DNA from: Pseudoduganella aquatica
Lineage (GTDB): Bacteria > Pseudomonadota > Gammaproteobacteria > Burkholderiales > Burkholderiaceae_D
Length of the DNA stretch: 64,000 bases
Direction of reading: 5' to 3'
NCBI RefSeq assembly: GCF_009857595.1
Contig: NZ_WWCU01000022.1
Coordinates: forward strand, 41,744 to 105,743
A program made the position numbers and the translations under genes. Positions within the stretch are counted from its first letter, which is position 1; every line of letters begins with the position of its first letter. The notes below the pieces were generated by a model that saw nothing but the letters and a program-made list of their open reading frames with translations, was not told the DNA's origin and did not search any database. Of the stretch, positions 8,719-16,372 are shown in pieces.

Positions 8719-8793
8719 TCCCCGCATAAGCGCGCCAGAGCGTGAACTATCATGGAGCCAGTCAGTAAACCTAGATAAGAGGCCGTGCGTCAC

Positions 8794-10389
8794 ATGTCCA
8801 GTAAATCTCCCCCTCCCGCCGCGATGGAGCAAAATCCGGCCGACATCGCGCGCGAAGCCTTCCGCCGCCTGGCGACGCGCCGCATTGCGCCAACGCCGGA
8901 GGCCTACCGCGACATCTACAACGAGATCGCCGGCATTCCTGTGCCGCCCGCGCCGCCGGTGCTGGCCGGCACCGCCGCGCCGGCCGATCCCGGCCCGGAA
9001 CTGATGCTGTACCAGTTCGCCAGCCGCCTGGGCGAGCAGCCCGGCGACCTGGCCGATTTCGGCCGCCGCCTGAGCCGCGCCGCCAAGTCGCGCGACTGGG
9101 AAGGCTATGCCCGCACCCTGACCCAGCTGGCCGAGCGCCCCGCCGCCGTCAAGCGCGGCATCGACGTGGCCGACATCCCGGACGGCGAGCACACCAAGGC
9201 CCTGCGCGAAATGCTGAGCCGCACCTTGAGCTTCGCCGTCGCTTCGCTGCTGAGCGGCACCCCGGCCCTGGTGGCCGAGGCCGAAGCGCTGGGCGCGGCC
9301 ACCAAGGAGGCCCACACCGAGGCGGCGCTGTCCGAGATCGCGCTGCGCCTCAAGCAGCTGTGCTACCAGATTGAACTGAAAAGCGGCGATACCGCAGAAC
9401 AGCAGGAACTGCTGCTGCGCCTGTTCCGCCTGCTGCTCGACAACGTCAACGGCCTGCTGGACGACGATTCCTGGCTGCGCGGCCAGATCGACGCGGTGCA
9501 GAATCTGATCGCCGGCCCGCTGGACCAGCGCGCGCTGGAGGACGCCACCCGCAGCCTGAAGGACGTGATCTACAAGCAAAGCCAGCTCAAGCACAGCCTG
9601 TCGGACGTCAAGCTCACCGTCAAGAACATGATGATGACCTTTATCGACCGCCTGGGCCAGGTGGCCGCCTCGACCGGCGACTTCCACGAGAAGATAGGCG
9701 GCTACTCGACCAAGATCAGCAAGGCCGAGAATATCACCGAGCTGAACCAGATCCTGGACGAGGTGCTGAAGGAAACCCGCATCGTGCAGGGCGAGGCGCT
9801 CAAGGCGCGCGACAATATGATGATGGCGCGCCAGGAAGTGCAGGACGCCGAGGCCCGCATCCACCAGCTGGAAGCGAAGCTGCAGCATATGAGCGAACTG
9901 GTGCGCGAAGACCAGCTGACCGGCAGCCTGAACCGCCGGGGCCTGGACGACGTGTTCGAGCGCGAAACCGCCCGTTCCGACCGGCGCGGCACGCCGCTGT
10001 GCATCGCCGTGCTGGACCTGGACGATTTCAAGAAGCTGAACGACACCTACGGCCACATCGCCGGCGACGCGGCCCTGAAGCACTTGGTCAAGATCGTCAA
10101 GGACACGCTGCGCTCGATGGACGTGATCGCCCGCTTCGGCGGCGAGGAATTCCTGATCCTGCTGCCGGAGACCACCATCGAAGCGGCCTCGCAGACCATG
10201 ACGCGCCTGCAGCGTGAGCTGACCCGCCACTTCTTTATGCACGACAACGAGAAAGTGCTGATCACCTTCTCGGCCGGCGTGGCCCTGCGCCGCCCGCATG
10301 AAGACCAGACCGAACTGGTGAAGCGGGCCGACAAGGCCATGTACCAGGCCAAGCAGACCGGCAAGAACCGCGTGGTCATTGCCGATTAG
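8794..10389 (+). CDS. Diguanylate cyclase with GGDEF domain
   Basis: 531 residues from the ATG at 8794; I preferred it to GTG 8785 because AAGAGG at 8777-8782 is correctly spaced for the ATG. The N-terminal 360 residues are predicted soluble, rich in helices and coiled coil (residues about 295-375, with QEVQDAEARIHQLEAKLQH). The C-terminal GGDEF domain has an intact GGEEF active site (449-453). The product-inhibition I-site RSMD (440-443) lies five residues before it. It should make c-di-GMP from two GTP and be feedback-inhibited. There is no membrane segment. A terminator follows. It precedes the flagellin gene and the YcgR receptor lies 9 kb on. Confidence 0.93.
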   Translation: MSSKSPPPAAMEQNPADIAREAFRRLATRRIAPTPEAYRDIYNEIAGIPVPPAPPVLAGTAAPADPGPELMLYQFASRLGEQPGDLADFGRRLSRAAKSRDWEGYARTLTQLAERPAAVKRGIDVADIPDGEHTKALREMLSRTLSFAVASLLSGTPALVAEAEALGAATKEAHTEAALSEIALRLKQLCYQIELKSGDTAEQQELLLRLFRLLLDNVNGLLDDDSWLRGQIDAVQNLIAGPLDQRALEDATRSLKDVIYKQSQLKHSLSDVKLTVKNMMMTFIDRLGQVAASTGDFHEKIGGYSTKISKAENITELNQILDEVLKETRIVQGEALKARDNMMMARQEVQDAEARIHQLEAKLQHMSELVREDQLTGSLNRRGLDDVFERETARSDRRGTPLCIAVLDLDDFKKLNDTYGHIAGDAALKHLVKIVKDTLRSMDVIARFGGEEFLILLPETTIEAASQTMTRLQRELTRHFFMHDNEKVLITFSAGVALRRPHEDQTELVKRADKAMYQAKQTGKNRVVIAD

Positions 10390-10424
10390 ATTGCCCAATA
10401 AGCAACTCCGCCTTCCCTGCAATC

Positions 10425-10454
10425 CGGCCCGCTCCCCAGCGGGCCGTTTTTTTT
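10425..10454 (+). terminator. Rho-independent terminator after the diguanylate cyclase
   Basis: The inverted arms CGGCCCGCT and AGCGGGCCG with a 4-nt loop are followed by eight T residues. It separates the cyclase from the fliC promoter 25 bp further on. Confidence 0.9.
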
Positions 10455-10479
10455 GCTCAAAATAAAATTATTTTCACCC

Positions 10480-10506
10480 TAAAGTTCGGCCGAAACACGC
10501 CGCTTA
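10480..10506 (+). promoter_or_regulatory. Sigma28 (FliA) promoter of fliC
   Basis: TAAA at 10480-10483, a 15-bp gap, then GCCGCTTA at 10499-10506. This matches the TAAA-N15-GCCGATAA consensus at all of the -35 and six of eight -10 positions. The fliA gene itself is in the window at 58615-59346. Confidence 0.85.
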
Positions 10507-10538
10507 AGCGTGTATGAGGATGCAAATTGTAGGGTGAA

Positions 10539-10613
10539 ATGAAAAAATTTCGCGCCTGTTTCTCCCTTAATTTTCCCATGGGGCAACCGTTACTGAATAC
10601 AACAGCGGCTTGA
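10539..10613 (+). CDS. Candidate 24-residue leader peptide in the fliC 5' UTR
   Basis: ATG at 10539 follows an AGGGTGA purine stretch closely, and the frame reads MKKFRACFSLN... to a TGA at 10611-10613, all inside the expected fliC leader. A still shorter frame (ATG 10514) ends by overlapping this ATG region. There is no homology evidence, and it could be chance. Confidence 0.25.
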   Translation: MKKFRACFSLNFPMGQPLLNTTAA

Positions 10614-10691
10614 TCGTCTCGGAACAGCGGGGCGGGCCAAAGTGAAATGAGCATGTCGCCCAATTCGTAGTACAAGTTTCGGAGAAACATC

Positions 10692-12197
10692 ATGGCACAA
10701 ACCATCAATACCAATATTGCCTCGCTGAACGCGCAGCGTAACCTGAATTCCTCGCAAGGCGCGCTGGGCACCTCCCTGCAACGCCTGTCGTCCGGCCTGC
10801 GCATCAACAGCGCCAAAGACGACGCTGCGGGTCTGGCAATTTCGGAACGTTTCACTTCGCAAGTTCGCGGCAATAACCAGGCAGCCCGCAACGCCAACGA
10901 CGGTATCTCGCTGGCGCAAACGGCTGAGGGTGGTTTGAGCACCGCCGGCGACCTGCTGCAGCGTATCCGCGAACTGGCCGTGCAGTCGGCCAACGGTTCG
11001 AACTCCGCTTCCGACCGCAAATCGATCCAGAACGAGGTGTCGGCCCTGTCGTCCGAGCTGGACCGCGTTGCCAACAGCACCCAGTTCAACGGCCAGAACG
11101 TGCTGGACGGTTCGCTGACCAACACCCAGTTCCAGGTTGGCGCCAACTCCAACCAGACCATCAACATCGGTGTGCAGAGCGCCAAGGCTTCGGACCTGGG
11201 CAACAACACCATCCGTCCGGTCGACAAGGCCACCTCCCTGTCGCAAGCGACCGCCACCGCGAGCAACCTGCTGGTTGCCGACGAAACGCTGACCATCAAC
11301 TCCGGCAACGGCGTCACCTCGACCGTGATCGCCAAGACCGGTGACAGCGCCCGCGCCGTGGCTGACAAGGTCAACGCACTGAGCAGCACCAGCGGCGTGT
11401 CGGCCCAGGCCAAGACCAGCGCCACCCTGCAATACATCGGTACCGACGCCACCGGCGTAGTGGCCGACGGCCCGATCCAGTTCGACCTGAAAAGCTCGAA
11501 CAGCACCGCCGTCACCATCACCGCTTCGGTCAAGAACGGCGACCTGGCTGCAGTGGCCCAGGCCATCAACGCGCAAAGCGGCACCACCAACGTGACCGCC
11601 TCGGTGAAAATTGACCAGACCACCGGCCTGAAAGAGCTGCAACTGGACAACGCCACCGGCGACGACATCCACATCACCCCTGGCGCCAACAACGGCGGCC
11701 TGGCCAACGCCCTGGTGCGCGGCGCGGACATCGGCGGTGCAGCGTCGACCGGCGTATCCGTAGCCAGCAGTACCGACATCACCATCGGCGGCCGCGTTGA
11801 GTTCTCGTCCGACAGCGGCTTCTCGATCACCGGCAGCGATGTGATCGCCGGCGACGCTACCGGTGTCGGCTCCAACCTGGACAACGTGTCCTCGCTGGAC
11901 GTCAGCACCGTGGACGGTTCCAACAAGGCCCTGCTGACCATCGATGCCGCGCTGAACCAGATCAACAGCAACCGCGCAGCACTGGGCGCAATCCAGAACC
12001 GTTTCGCTTCGACCATCTCGAACCTGCAAACGACCACGGAAAACCTGTCGGCTTCCCGCAGCCGCATCCAGGACACCGACTTCGCCTCGGAAACGGCCAG
12101 CCTGACCCGTGGCCAGATCCTGCAGCAAGCCGGTACCGCGATTCTGGCGCAAGCGAACTCGCTGCCGAACGGCGTGCTGTCCCTGCTGCGTGGCTAA
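10692..12197 (+). CDS. fliC: Flagellin
   Basis: 501 residues; this is the filament subunit exported by the flagellar type III system. The conserved N-terminal D0/D1 region covers about 1-165 (MAQTINTNIASLNAQRNL, RLSSGLRINSAKDDAAGLAI). The C-terminal D1/D0 region covers about 405-501 and ends NSLPNGVLSLLRG. The middle 240 residues are Ser/Thr/Asn-rich surface domains and vary between species. There is no cysteine and no signal peptide, as expected. GGAG at 10681 is a well-placed ribosome site. It is driven by the sigma28 promoter and terminated at 12241-12271. Confidence 0.97.
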   Translation: MAQTINTNIASLNAQRNLNSSQGALGTSLQRLSSGLRINSAKDDAAGLAISERFTSQVRGNNQAARNANDGISLAQTAEGGLSTAGDLLQRIRELAVQSANGSNSASDRKSIQNEVSALSSELDRVANSTQFNGQNVLDGSLTNTQFQVGANSNQTINIGVQSAKASDLGNNTIRPVDKATSLSQATATASNLLVADETLTINSGNGVTSTVIAKTGDSARAVADKVNALSSTSGVSAQAKTSATLQYIGTDATGVVADGPIQFDLKSSNSTAVTITASVKNGDLAAVAQAINAQSGTTNVTASVKIDQTTGLKELQLDNATGDDIHITPGANNGGLANALVRGADIGGAASTGVSVASSTDITIGGRVEFSSDSGFSITGSDVIAGDATGVGSNLDNVSSLDVSTVDGSNKALLTIDAALNQINSNRAALGAIQNRFASTISNLQTTTENLSASRSRIQDTDFASETASLTRGQILQQAGTAILAQANSLPNGVLSLLRG

Positions 12198-12240
12198 TTA
12201 GCCATGTAGTGTGATGGTCAGCCACGGTTGACAATCGGTT

Positions 12241-12271
12241 CCCCGGCTGACCTGGTCTGCCGGGGATTTTT
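12241..12271 (+). terminator. Rho-independent terminator after fliC
   Basis: The arms CCCCGG and CCGGGG with a 13-nt loop are followed by ATTTTT. It lies directly before the flaG ribosome site, so flaG is probably read by partial read-through or from its own promoter. Confidence 0.75.
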
Positions 12272-12286
12272 CACAAAGGAAGCATC

Positions 12287-12664
12287 ATGACTATCGATTC
12301 CATCAGCGCCGCCAGCGCGCCCCGCCCGGCGGAGCGCAGCGCGGCCGGCGCCGAGCCGGTGGCGCTGCAAAGCGCCGGCCGCACGCCCGCCGCCACGCTG
12401 GAAACGGCCGCCGCAGTACGCGGCAATGCCCCGGCGCCGACGCTGGAGCAGGTCAACAATGCCGTGTCGGAGCTGAACAAGTCGTCCCAGGCCAAGTCGC
12501 AAGGCCTGGAGTTTTCAGTGGACAACGACAGCAAGCGCACCATCGTCAAAGTGGTCGACCAGACCACCAAGGAGGTGCTGCGCCAGATCCCCTCGCCGGA
12601 GGCGCTGGAGATCGCCAAATCACTCGACACCACCAAGGGTCTGCTGATACGGCAGACCGCCTGA
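12287..12664 (+). CDS. flaG: FlaG family protein
   Basis: 125 residues. The conserved FlaG core is about residues 50-125: LEQVNNAVSELNKSSQAKSQGLEFSVD, then VVDQTTKEVLRQIPSPEALEIAKSLD. FlaG proteins influence filament length and lie between flagellin and cap genes in many bacteria. The N-terminal 45 residues are low-complexity Ala/Pro. AAAGGA precedes the ATG and a terminator follows. Confidence 0.93.
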   Translation: MTIDSISAASAPRPAERSAAGAEPVALQSAGRTPAATLETAAAVRGNAPAPTLEQVNNAVSELNKSSQAKSQGLEFSVDNDSKRTIVKVVDQTTKEVLRQIPSPEALEIAKSLDTTKGLLIRQTA

Positions 12665-12673
12665 CGGCAAACA

Positions 12674-12709
12674 CGGCGCGCTCAGCCTCTGAAGCGCGCC
12701 GTTTTTTTT
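12674..12709 (+). terminator. Rho-independent terminator after flaG
   Basis: The arms CGGCGCGCT and AGCGCGCCG with a 10-nt loop are followed by eight T residues. It separates flaG from the fliDST unit. Confidence 0.9.
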
Positions 12710-12816
12710 ACCGCCGTGGCAGCATGGCGGCATATACTGCCCTTACGCGTTCCTTTAGCGCGCCCGCGCCTGCCGCTTTTTTAGGCTTTCATCGAACAAG
12801 CCCGGGTTTTCCCCTC

Positions 12817-12843
12817 TCAAGTCCTATTTGAATATGCCGATAA
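12817..12843 (+). promoter_or_regulatory. Sigma28 (FliA) promoter of fliD
   Basis: TCAA-N15-GCCGATAA: the -10 box is a perfect match and the -35 box has one mismatch. It sits 34 bp upstream of the fliD GTG start. Confidence 0.8.
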
Positions 12844-12877
12844 TGACTTAATCTATCGTTTTCGCTAGGAGTACATC

Positions 12878-15547
12878 GTGGGCATTTCTTCACCGGGTAT
12901 CGGTTCCAATGGACTGGACGTCAACGCCATCATCACCAAGCTGATGGCCGTGGAGTCCGCGCCGCTGGCCACCATGGACAAGAAAAGCGCGAGCTACCTG
13001 GCCAAAGTGACCGCCTTCGGCAGCCTGTCCGGCGCGCTCAGCACCTTCCAGAGCTCGCTCACCAGCCTGACCTCGCTGTCCAGCTTCCAGGCCCTGAGCA
13101 GCACCTCCAGCGACACCGCCATCCTGACCGGCAGCGCCACCTCGAAAGCCCAGCCCGGCAACTACAAGGTCGATATCAGCCAGATCGCGCAGGCCCAGAC
13201 CCTGGCCTCGGGCGGCTACAAGACCGCCGCCACCACCATAGGCGTGGGCGGCAAGACCACCATCAACATCCAGCTCGGCACGCTGGCCGGCGGCAGCTTC
13301 GGCCTGAGCGGCAGCACCCTGGGCGCCGGCGTATTGACCGGCGGCATCACACCCGGCGCGCTCAGTATCAACGGCACCGCCATCCTCACCGACGGCAGCA
13401 CCCGCAGCGCCAAGCTGCTGGCCGACGCCATCAACGCCAAGAGCACCACCACCGGCGTGTCCGCCACGGCCGCGCCCACCGTCACCAGCGCCACCCTGTT
13501 CGGCAGCGGCGGCGCGTCCACCTTCGGCGCGGTGGACACCAGCGGCGGCGGCAGCTATGCGCTCAGCGTGGGCGGCGTGCAGCTGGCCAGCCAGGAAGCC
13601 GGCGCCGGCGGCGCCATCGACGCCGCCTCGCTCGATTCCCTGCTGGGCGGCAGCAACAGCGTGACGCAGGCGCTGCACAACGCCAACATCACCTTCACCG
13701 GCACCGCGGCCGCCGGCGACTTGAAATTCAGCAATGCCGACGGCTCCAATCTGGCCGTGACGGAAACCGTCAGCGGCGCCGTCACCGGCGGCATCGGCAA
13801 CAGCGGCACCGCCAACACCGGCTCGAACACCATCGCCAGCAGCTCGATTTCGCTGGTCTCGGCCAACGGCACCCAGATCAATGTGGGCGGCAGCAATCCC
13901 ACCGCCGCCGGCCTGGCCGCTGGCATCGGCGGCGCCTACCAGGGCGCGGCCTTCACGCAGGACGGCACGCGCAGCAGCGGCAACATCGTCATCGACAGCA
14001 CCAACAACACGCTGCAGGGCATCCGCGACGCCATCAACAAGGCCAACTTCGGCGTGACCGCCTCCATCGTCTCGGACGGCAGCACTGGCACCCCCTTCCA
14101 CCTGGTGCTCAATTCGAGCGCCACCGGAGCCAATTCGAACATGAAGATCAGCCTGAGCGGCGACGGCGCGGACCCGGCCGACCCGGCCATTGTGGCGCTG
14201 CTCGGCTACGACCCGGCCGGGGCGCAGAACCTGAGCCAGAAAACCGCCGCCCAGGACACCAAGGCGGTGGTCAACGGCATCGCCGTCACCAGCAGCAGCG
14301 GCAGCATCACCGGCGCGCTGGAGGGCATTTCGCTGACCGCCGGCAAAGTGGGCAGCGCCACGCTGACCGTGGCGCGCGACACCTCCACCATCACCACCTC
14401 GATCAACGGCTTCGTCAAGGCGTACAACGACCTGAACAACCAGATCAAGGGCCTGAACGGCTACAACGCGGAAACCAAGACCGGCGGCGTGCTGCTGGGC
14501 GACTCCACCGTGCAGACCCTGCAGTCGCAGCTGCGCAAGCAGCTCACCGGCGCGATCACCGGCCTGGAGGGCAGCAAGCTGACCTCGCTGTCCCAGGTCG
14601 GCATCGCCTTCCAGAAGGACGGTTCGCTGGCGCTGGACTCGGGCAAGCTGCAAAAAGCCATCACCAGCAACTTCAACGACATCGCCGGCCTGTTCGCCGC
14701 CGTGGGCCGCGCCAGCGACAGCAATGTTTCCTTTGTCAGCGCCACCTCGCAAACCAAGGCGGGCGACTACGAGATCGAAATTTCGCGCCTGGCCACCCAG
14801 GGCGCGCTGACCAGCGCGGCCGCCCTGCCGGCCACCACCGTGATCGCCGCCGACACCACCTGGACCGTCAAGCTGAACGACACCCTGCCCAGCAACGGCA
14901 ACAACACCGCCACCGTCAAGCTGACCGCCGGCAGCTACACGCCGGAAGCGCTGGCCACCCTGTTGCAGGCCTCGATCAACGGTACCACCCGCTTCTCCGA
15001 CGCCGGCTCCACCGTGGCCGTCAAGGTCAACGACGACGGCACGCTGGCGCTGTCGTCCACCAAGTACGGCGGCAAGTCGAATATCACGCTGACCAGCGAA
15101 ACCGGTACCGCCGTGGCCGACATCTTCGGCGCCGCCACCTCGGTGGACGGCCTGGACGTGGCCGGCACCATAGGCGGTTATGCCGCCACCGGCGACGGGC
15201 AGAACCTGACCGGCGCGCCCGGCGCCGCCACCGCCGGCCTGAAGCTGGAGATCAAGGGCGACACCATCGGCAGCCGCGGCACCATCGGCTTTTCGCAGGG
15301 CTATGCCTACCAGATGGACAACCTGGCCAAGACTTATCTGGGCGGCACCGGCATTCTCAGCGGCCGCACCAAAGGGCTGAACAATTCGGTGCAGGACATC
15401 GGCAAGCAGAAAGACGCGTTCAACGCCAAACTGGTCGATATCGAAGCACGCTACCGCAAACAATACACGGCGCTCGACACCACCCTGTCGAGCCTGAGCA
15501 CCACCGCGTCGTTCTTGGCCCAGCAGTTCGCGGCCCTGAGCAAGTAA
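12878..15547 (+). CDS. fliD: Flagellar filament cap protein, unusually large
   Basis: 889 residues from a GTG start with AGGAG 8-12 nt upstream; many FliD proteins have 450-700 residues. The N-terminal FliD domain is clear (SPGIGSNGLDVNAIITKLMAVESAPL), as is the C-terminal coiled region (LNNSVQDIGKQKDAFNAKLVDIEARYRKQYTALDTTLSSLSTTASFLAQQFAAL). The extra length is Ala/Gly/Thr/Ser-rich beta-type sequence. A motif of the type SAT(S)xxKAGxYxIxISxxAxxxxL appears twice (about residues 87-110 and 622-650), suggesting an internal domain duplication. It should cap the growing filament. It is the first gene of fliD-fliS-fliT. Confidence 0.94.
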   Translation: MGISSPGIGSNGLDVNAIITKLMAVESAPLATMDKKSASYLAKVTAFGSLSGALSTFQSSLTSLTSLSSFQALSSTSSDTAILTGSATSKAQPGNYKVDISQIAQAQTLASGGYKTAATTIGVGGKTTINIQLGTLAGGSFGLSGSTLGAGVLTGGITPGALSINGTAILTDGSTRSAKLLADAINAKSTTTGVSATAAPTVTSATLFGSGGASTFGAVDTSGGGSYALSVGGVQLASQEAGAGGAIDAASLDSLLGGSNSVTQALHNANITFTGTAAAGDLKFSNADGSNLAVTETVSGAVTGGIGNSGTANTGSNTIASSSISLVSANGTQINVGGSNPTAAGLAAGIGGAYQGAAFTQDGTRSSGNIVIDSTNNTLQGIRDAINKANFGVTASIVSDGSTGTPFHLVLNSSATGANSNMKISLSGDGADPADPAIVALLGYDPAGAQNLSQKTAAQDTKAVVNGIAVTSSSGSITGALEGISLTAGKVGSATLTVARDTSTITTSINGFVKAYNDLNNQIKGLNGYNAETKTGGVLLGDSTVQTLQSQLRKQLTGAITGLEGSKLTSLSQVGIAFQKDGSLALDSGKLQKAITSNFNDIAGLFAAVGRASDSNVSFVSATSQTKAGDYEIEISRLATQGALTSAAALPATTVIAADTTWTVKLNDTLPSNGNNTATVKLTAGSYTPEALATLLQASINGTTRFSDAGSTVAVKVNDDGTLALSSTKYGGKSNITLTSETGTAVADIFGAATSVDGLDVAGTIGGYAATGDGQNLTGAPGAATAGLKLEIKGDTIGSRGTIGFSQGYAYQMDNLAKTYLGGTGILSGRTKGLNNSVQDIGKQKDAFNAKLVDIEARYRKQYTALDTTLSSLSTTASFLAQQFAALSK

Positions 15548-15569
15548 CCGTATTAACAGGAGATAAAGT

Positions 15570-16019
15570 ATGTTCGGATCAAGGCAAACTGGCGTCAATG
15601 CCTATGCAAAAGTGGGCATGGAGACCGGCGTGGTCGCAGCCAGCCCCCACAAACTGATCGTCATGCTGTTTGACGGCGCGCTGGTGTCCATCACCAACGC
15701 CCTGCTGAATATGCGCTCCGGCAATATCGGGGAAAAAGGCAAGGCCATTTCCAAGGCCATCATGATTATCGACAGCGGCCTGCGCGCCGCGCTCGACAAA
15801 AAAGTGGGCGGCGAAATCGCCGAAGGACTGGACGCGCTGTACGAATACATGAGCGGCCGCCTGCTGACGGCCAACCTGAAGAACGATCCGGCTATCCTGG
15901 AGGAAGTGCAGCGCCTGCTGACCGAGCTGCGCGACGCCTGGAACCAGATCGGCGACACCCCGGCCGTGAAAGCGCCCGCCACCGCCCCCACCCAAACCAA
16001 TAAATACGCGAGCGCCTGA
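15570..16019 (+). CDS. fliS: Flagellin export chaperone FliS
   Basis: 149 residues, all-helical. The conserved start is FGSRQTGVNAYAKVGMETGVVAASPHKLIVMLFDGAL. FliS binds the flagellin C-terminus in the cytoplasm and prevents early polymerisation. The Ala/Pro/Thr tail after residue 130 is variable. It lies 22 bp after fliD. Confidence 0.96.
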   Translation: MFGSRQTGVNAYAKVGMETGVVAASPHKLIVMLFDGALVSITNALLNMRSGNIGEKGKAISKAIMIIDSGLRAALDKKVGGEIAEGLDALYEYMSGRLLTANLKNDPAILEEVQRLLTELRDAWNQIGDTPAVKAPATAPTQTNKYASA

Positions 16020-16022
16020 TTT

Positions 16023-16352
16023 ATGATGACGAATCAAGAAGTTTTATCCGTGTACGCCGACATGGCGGCGCTGACCGAACGCATGCTGGCGCACGCCACC
16101 CTGGGCGAATGGGACGAATTGATGGTGCTGGAACAGCGCTGCGCCAGCCATGTGCGCACCCTGCAGGGGCAGGAAAATCCGGCCCCGCTGCAGGGCGCCG
16201 AGCGCGAGCGCAAGGTCGAGCTGATCCGCCAGATGCTGACCGCCGACCGCCAGATCCGCGACCTGGCCATGCCGTGGATGGCGCAGCTGTCCGCCCTGAT
16301 CAACAGCGCCGGCGCCGAGCGGCGCCTGGTCAACGCTTACGGCAGCGTCTGA
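16023..16352 (+). CDS. fliT: FliT-like flagellar export chaperone
   Basis: 109 residues, helical. Position immediately after fliS (3-nt gap) and the pattern LTERMLAHATLGEWDELMVLEQRC, followed by ELIRQMLTADRQIRDLAMPWMAQL, fit FliT, the chaperone of the cap protein FliD. Sequence conservation in FliT is low, so the call leans on context. Confidence 0.85.
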   Translation: MMTNQEVLSVYADMAALTERMLAHATLGEWDELMVLEQRCASHVRTLQGQENPAPLQGAERERKVELIRQMLTADRQIRDLAMPWMAQLSALINSAGAERRLVNAYGSV

Positions 16353-16372
16353 AGCCGGGATAGGGACAGCCC

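Larger units (their letters stand above)
10390..10691 (+). other. Intergenic region between cyclase and fliC with a long fliC leader
   Basis: These 302 bp hold the terminator (10425-10454), the sigma28 promoter (10480-10506) and an expected leader of about 180 nt before the fliC ATG. The leader carries GGA trinucleotides at 10518-10520, 10621-10623 and 10681-10683, the last in the fliC ribosome site, so CsrA binding is conceivable. It also holds a 24-codon open frame at 10539-10613, listed separately. Confidence 0.6.

Noticed and set aside
12890..15598. 902-codon antisense open frame opposite fliD
   Set aside because: Overlaps a clear FliD protein; the translation is Gly/Ala/Arg-rich, as expected for the complement of high-G+C coding DNA.
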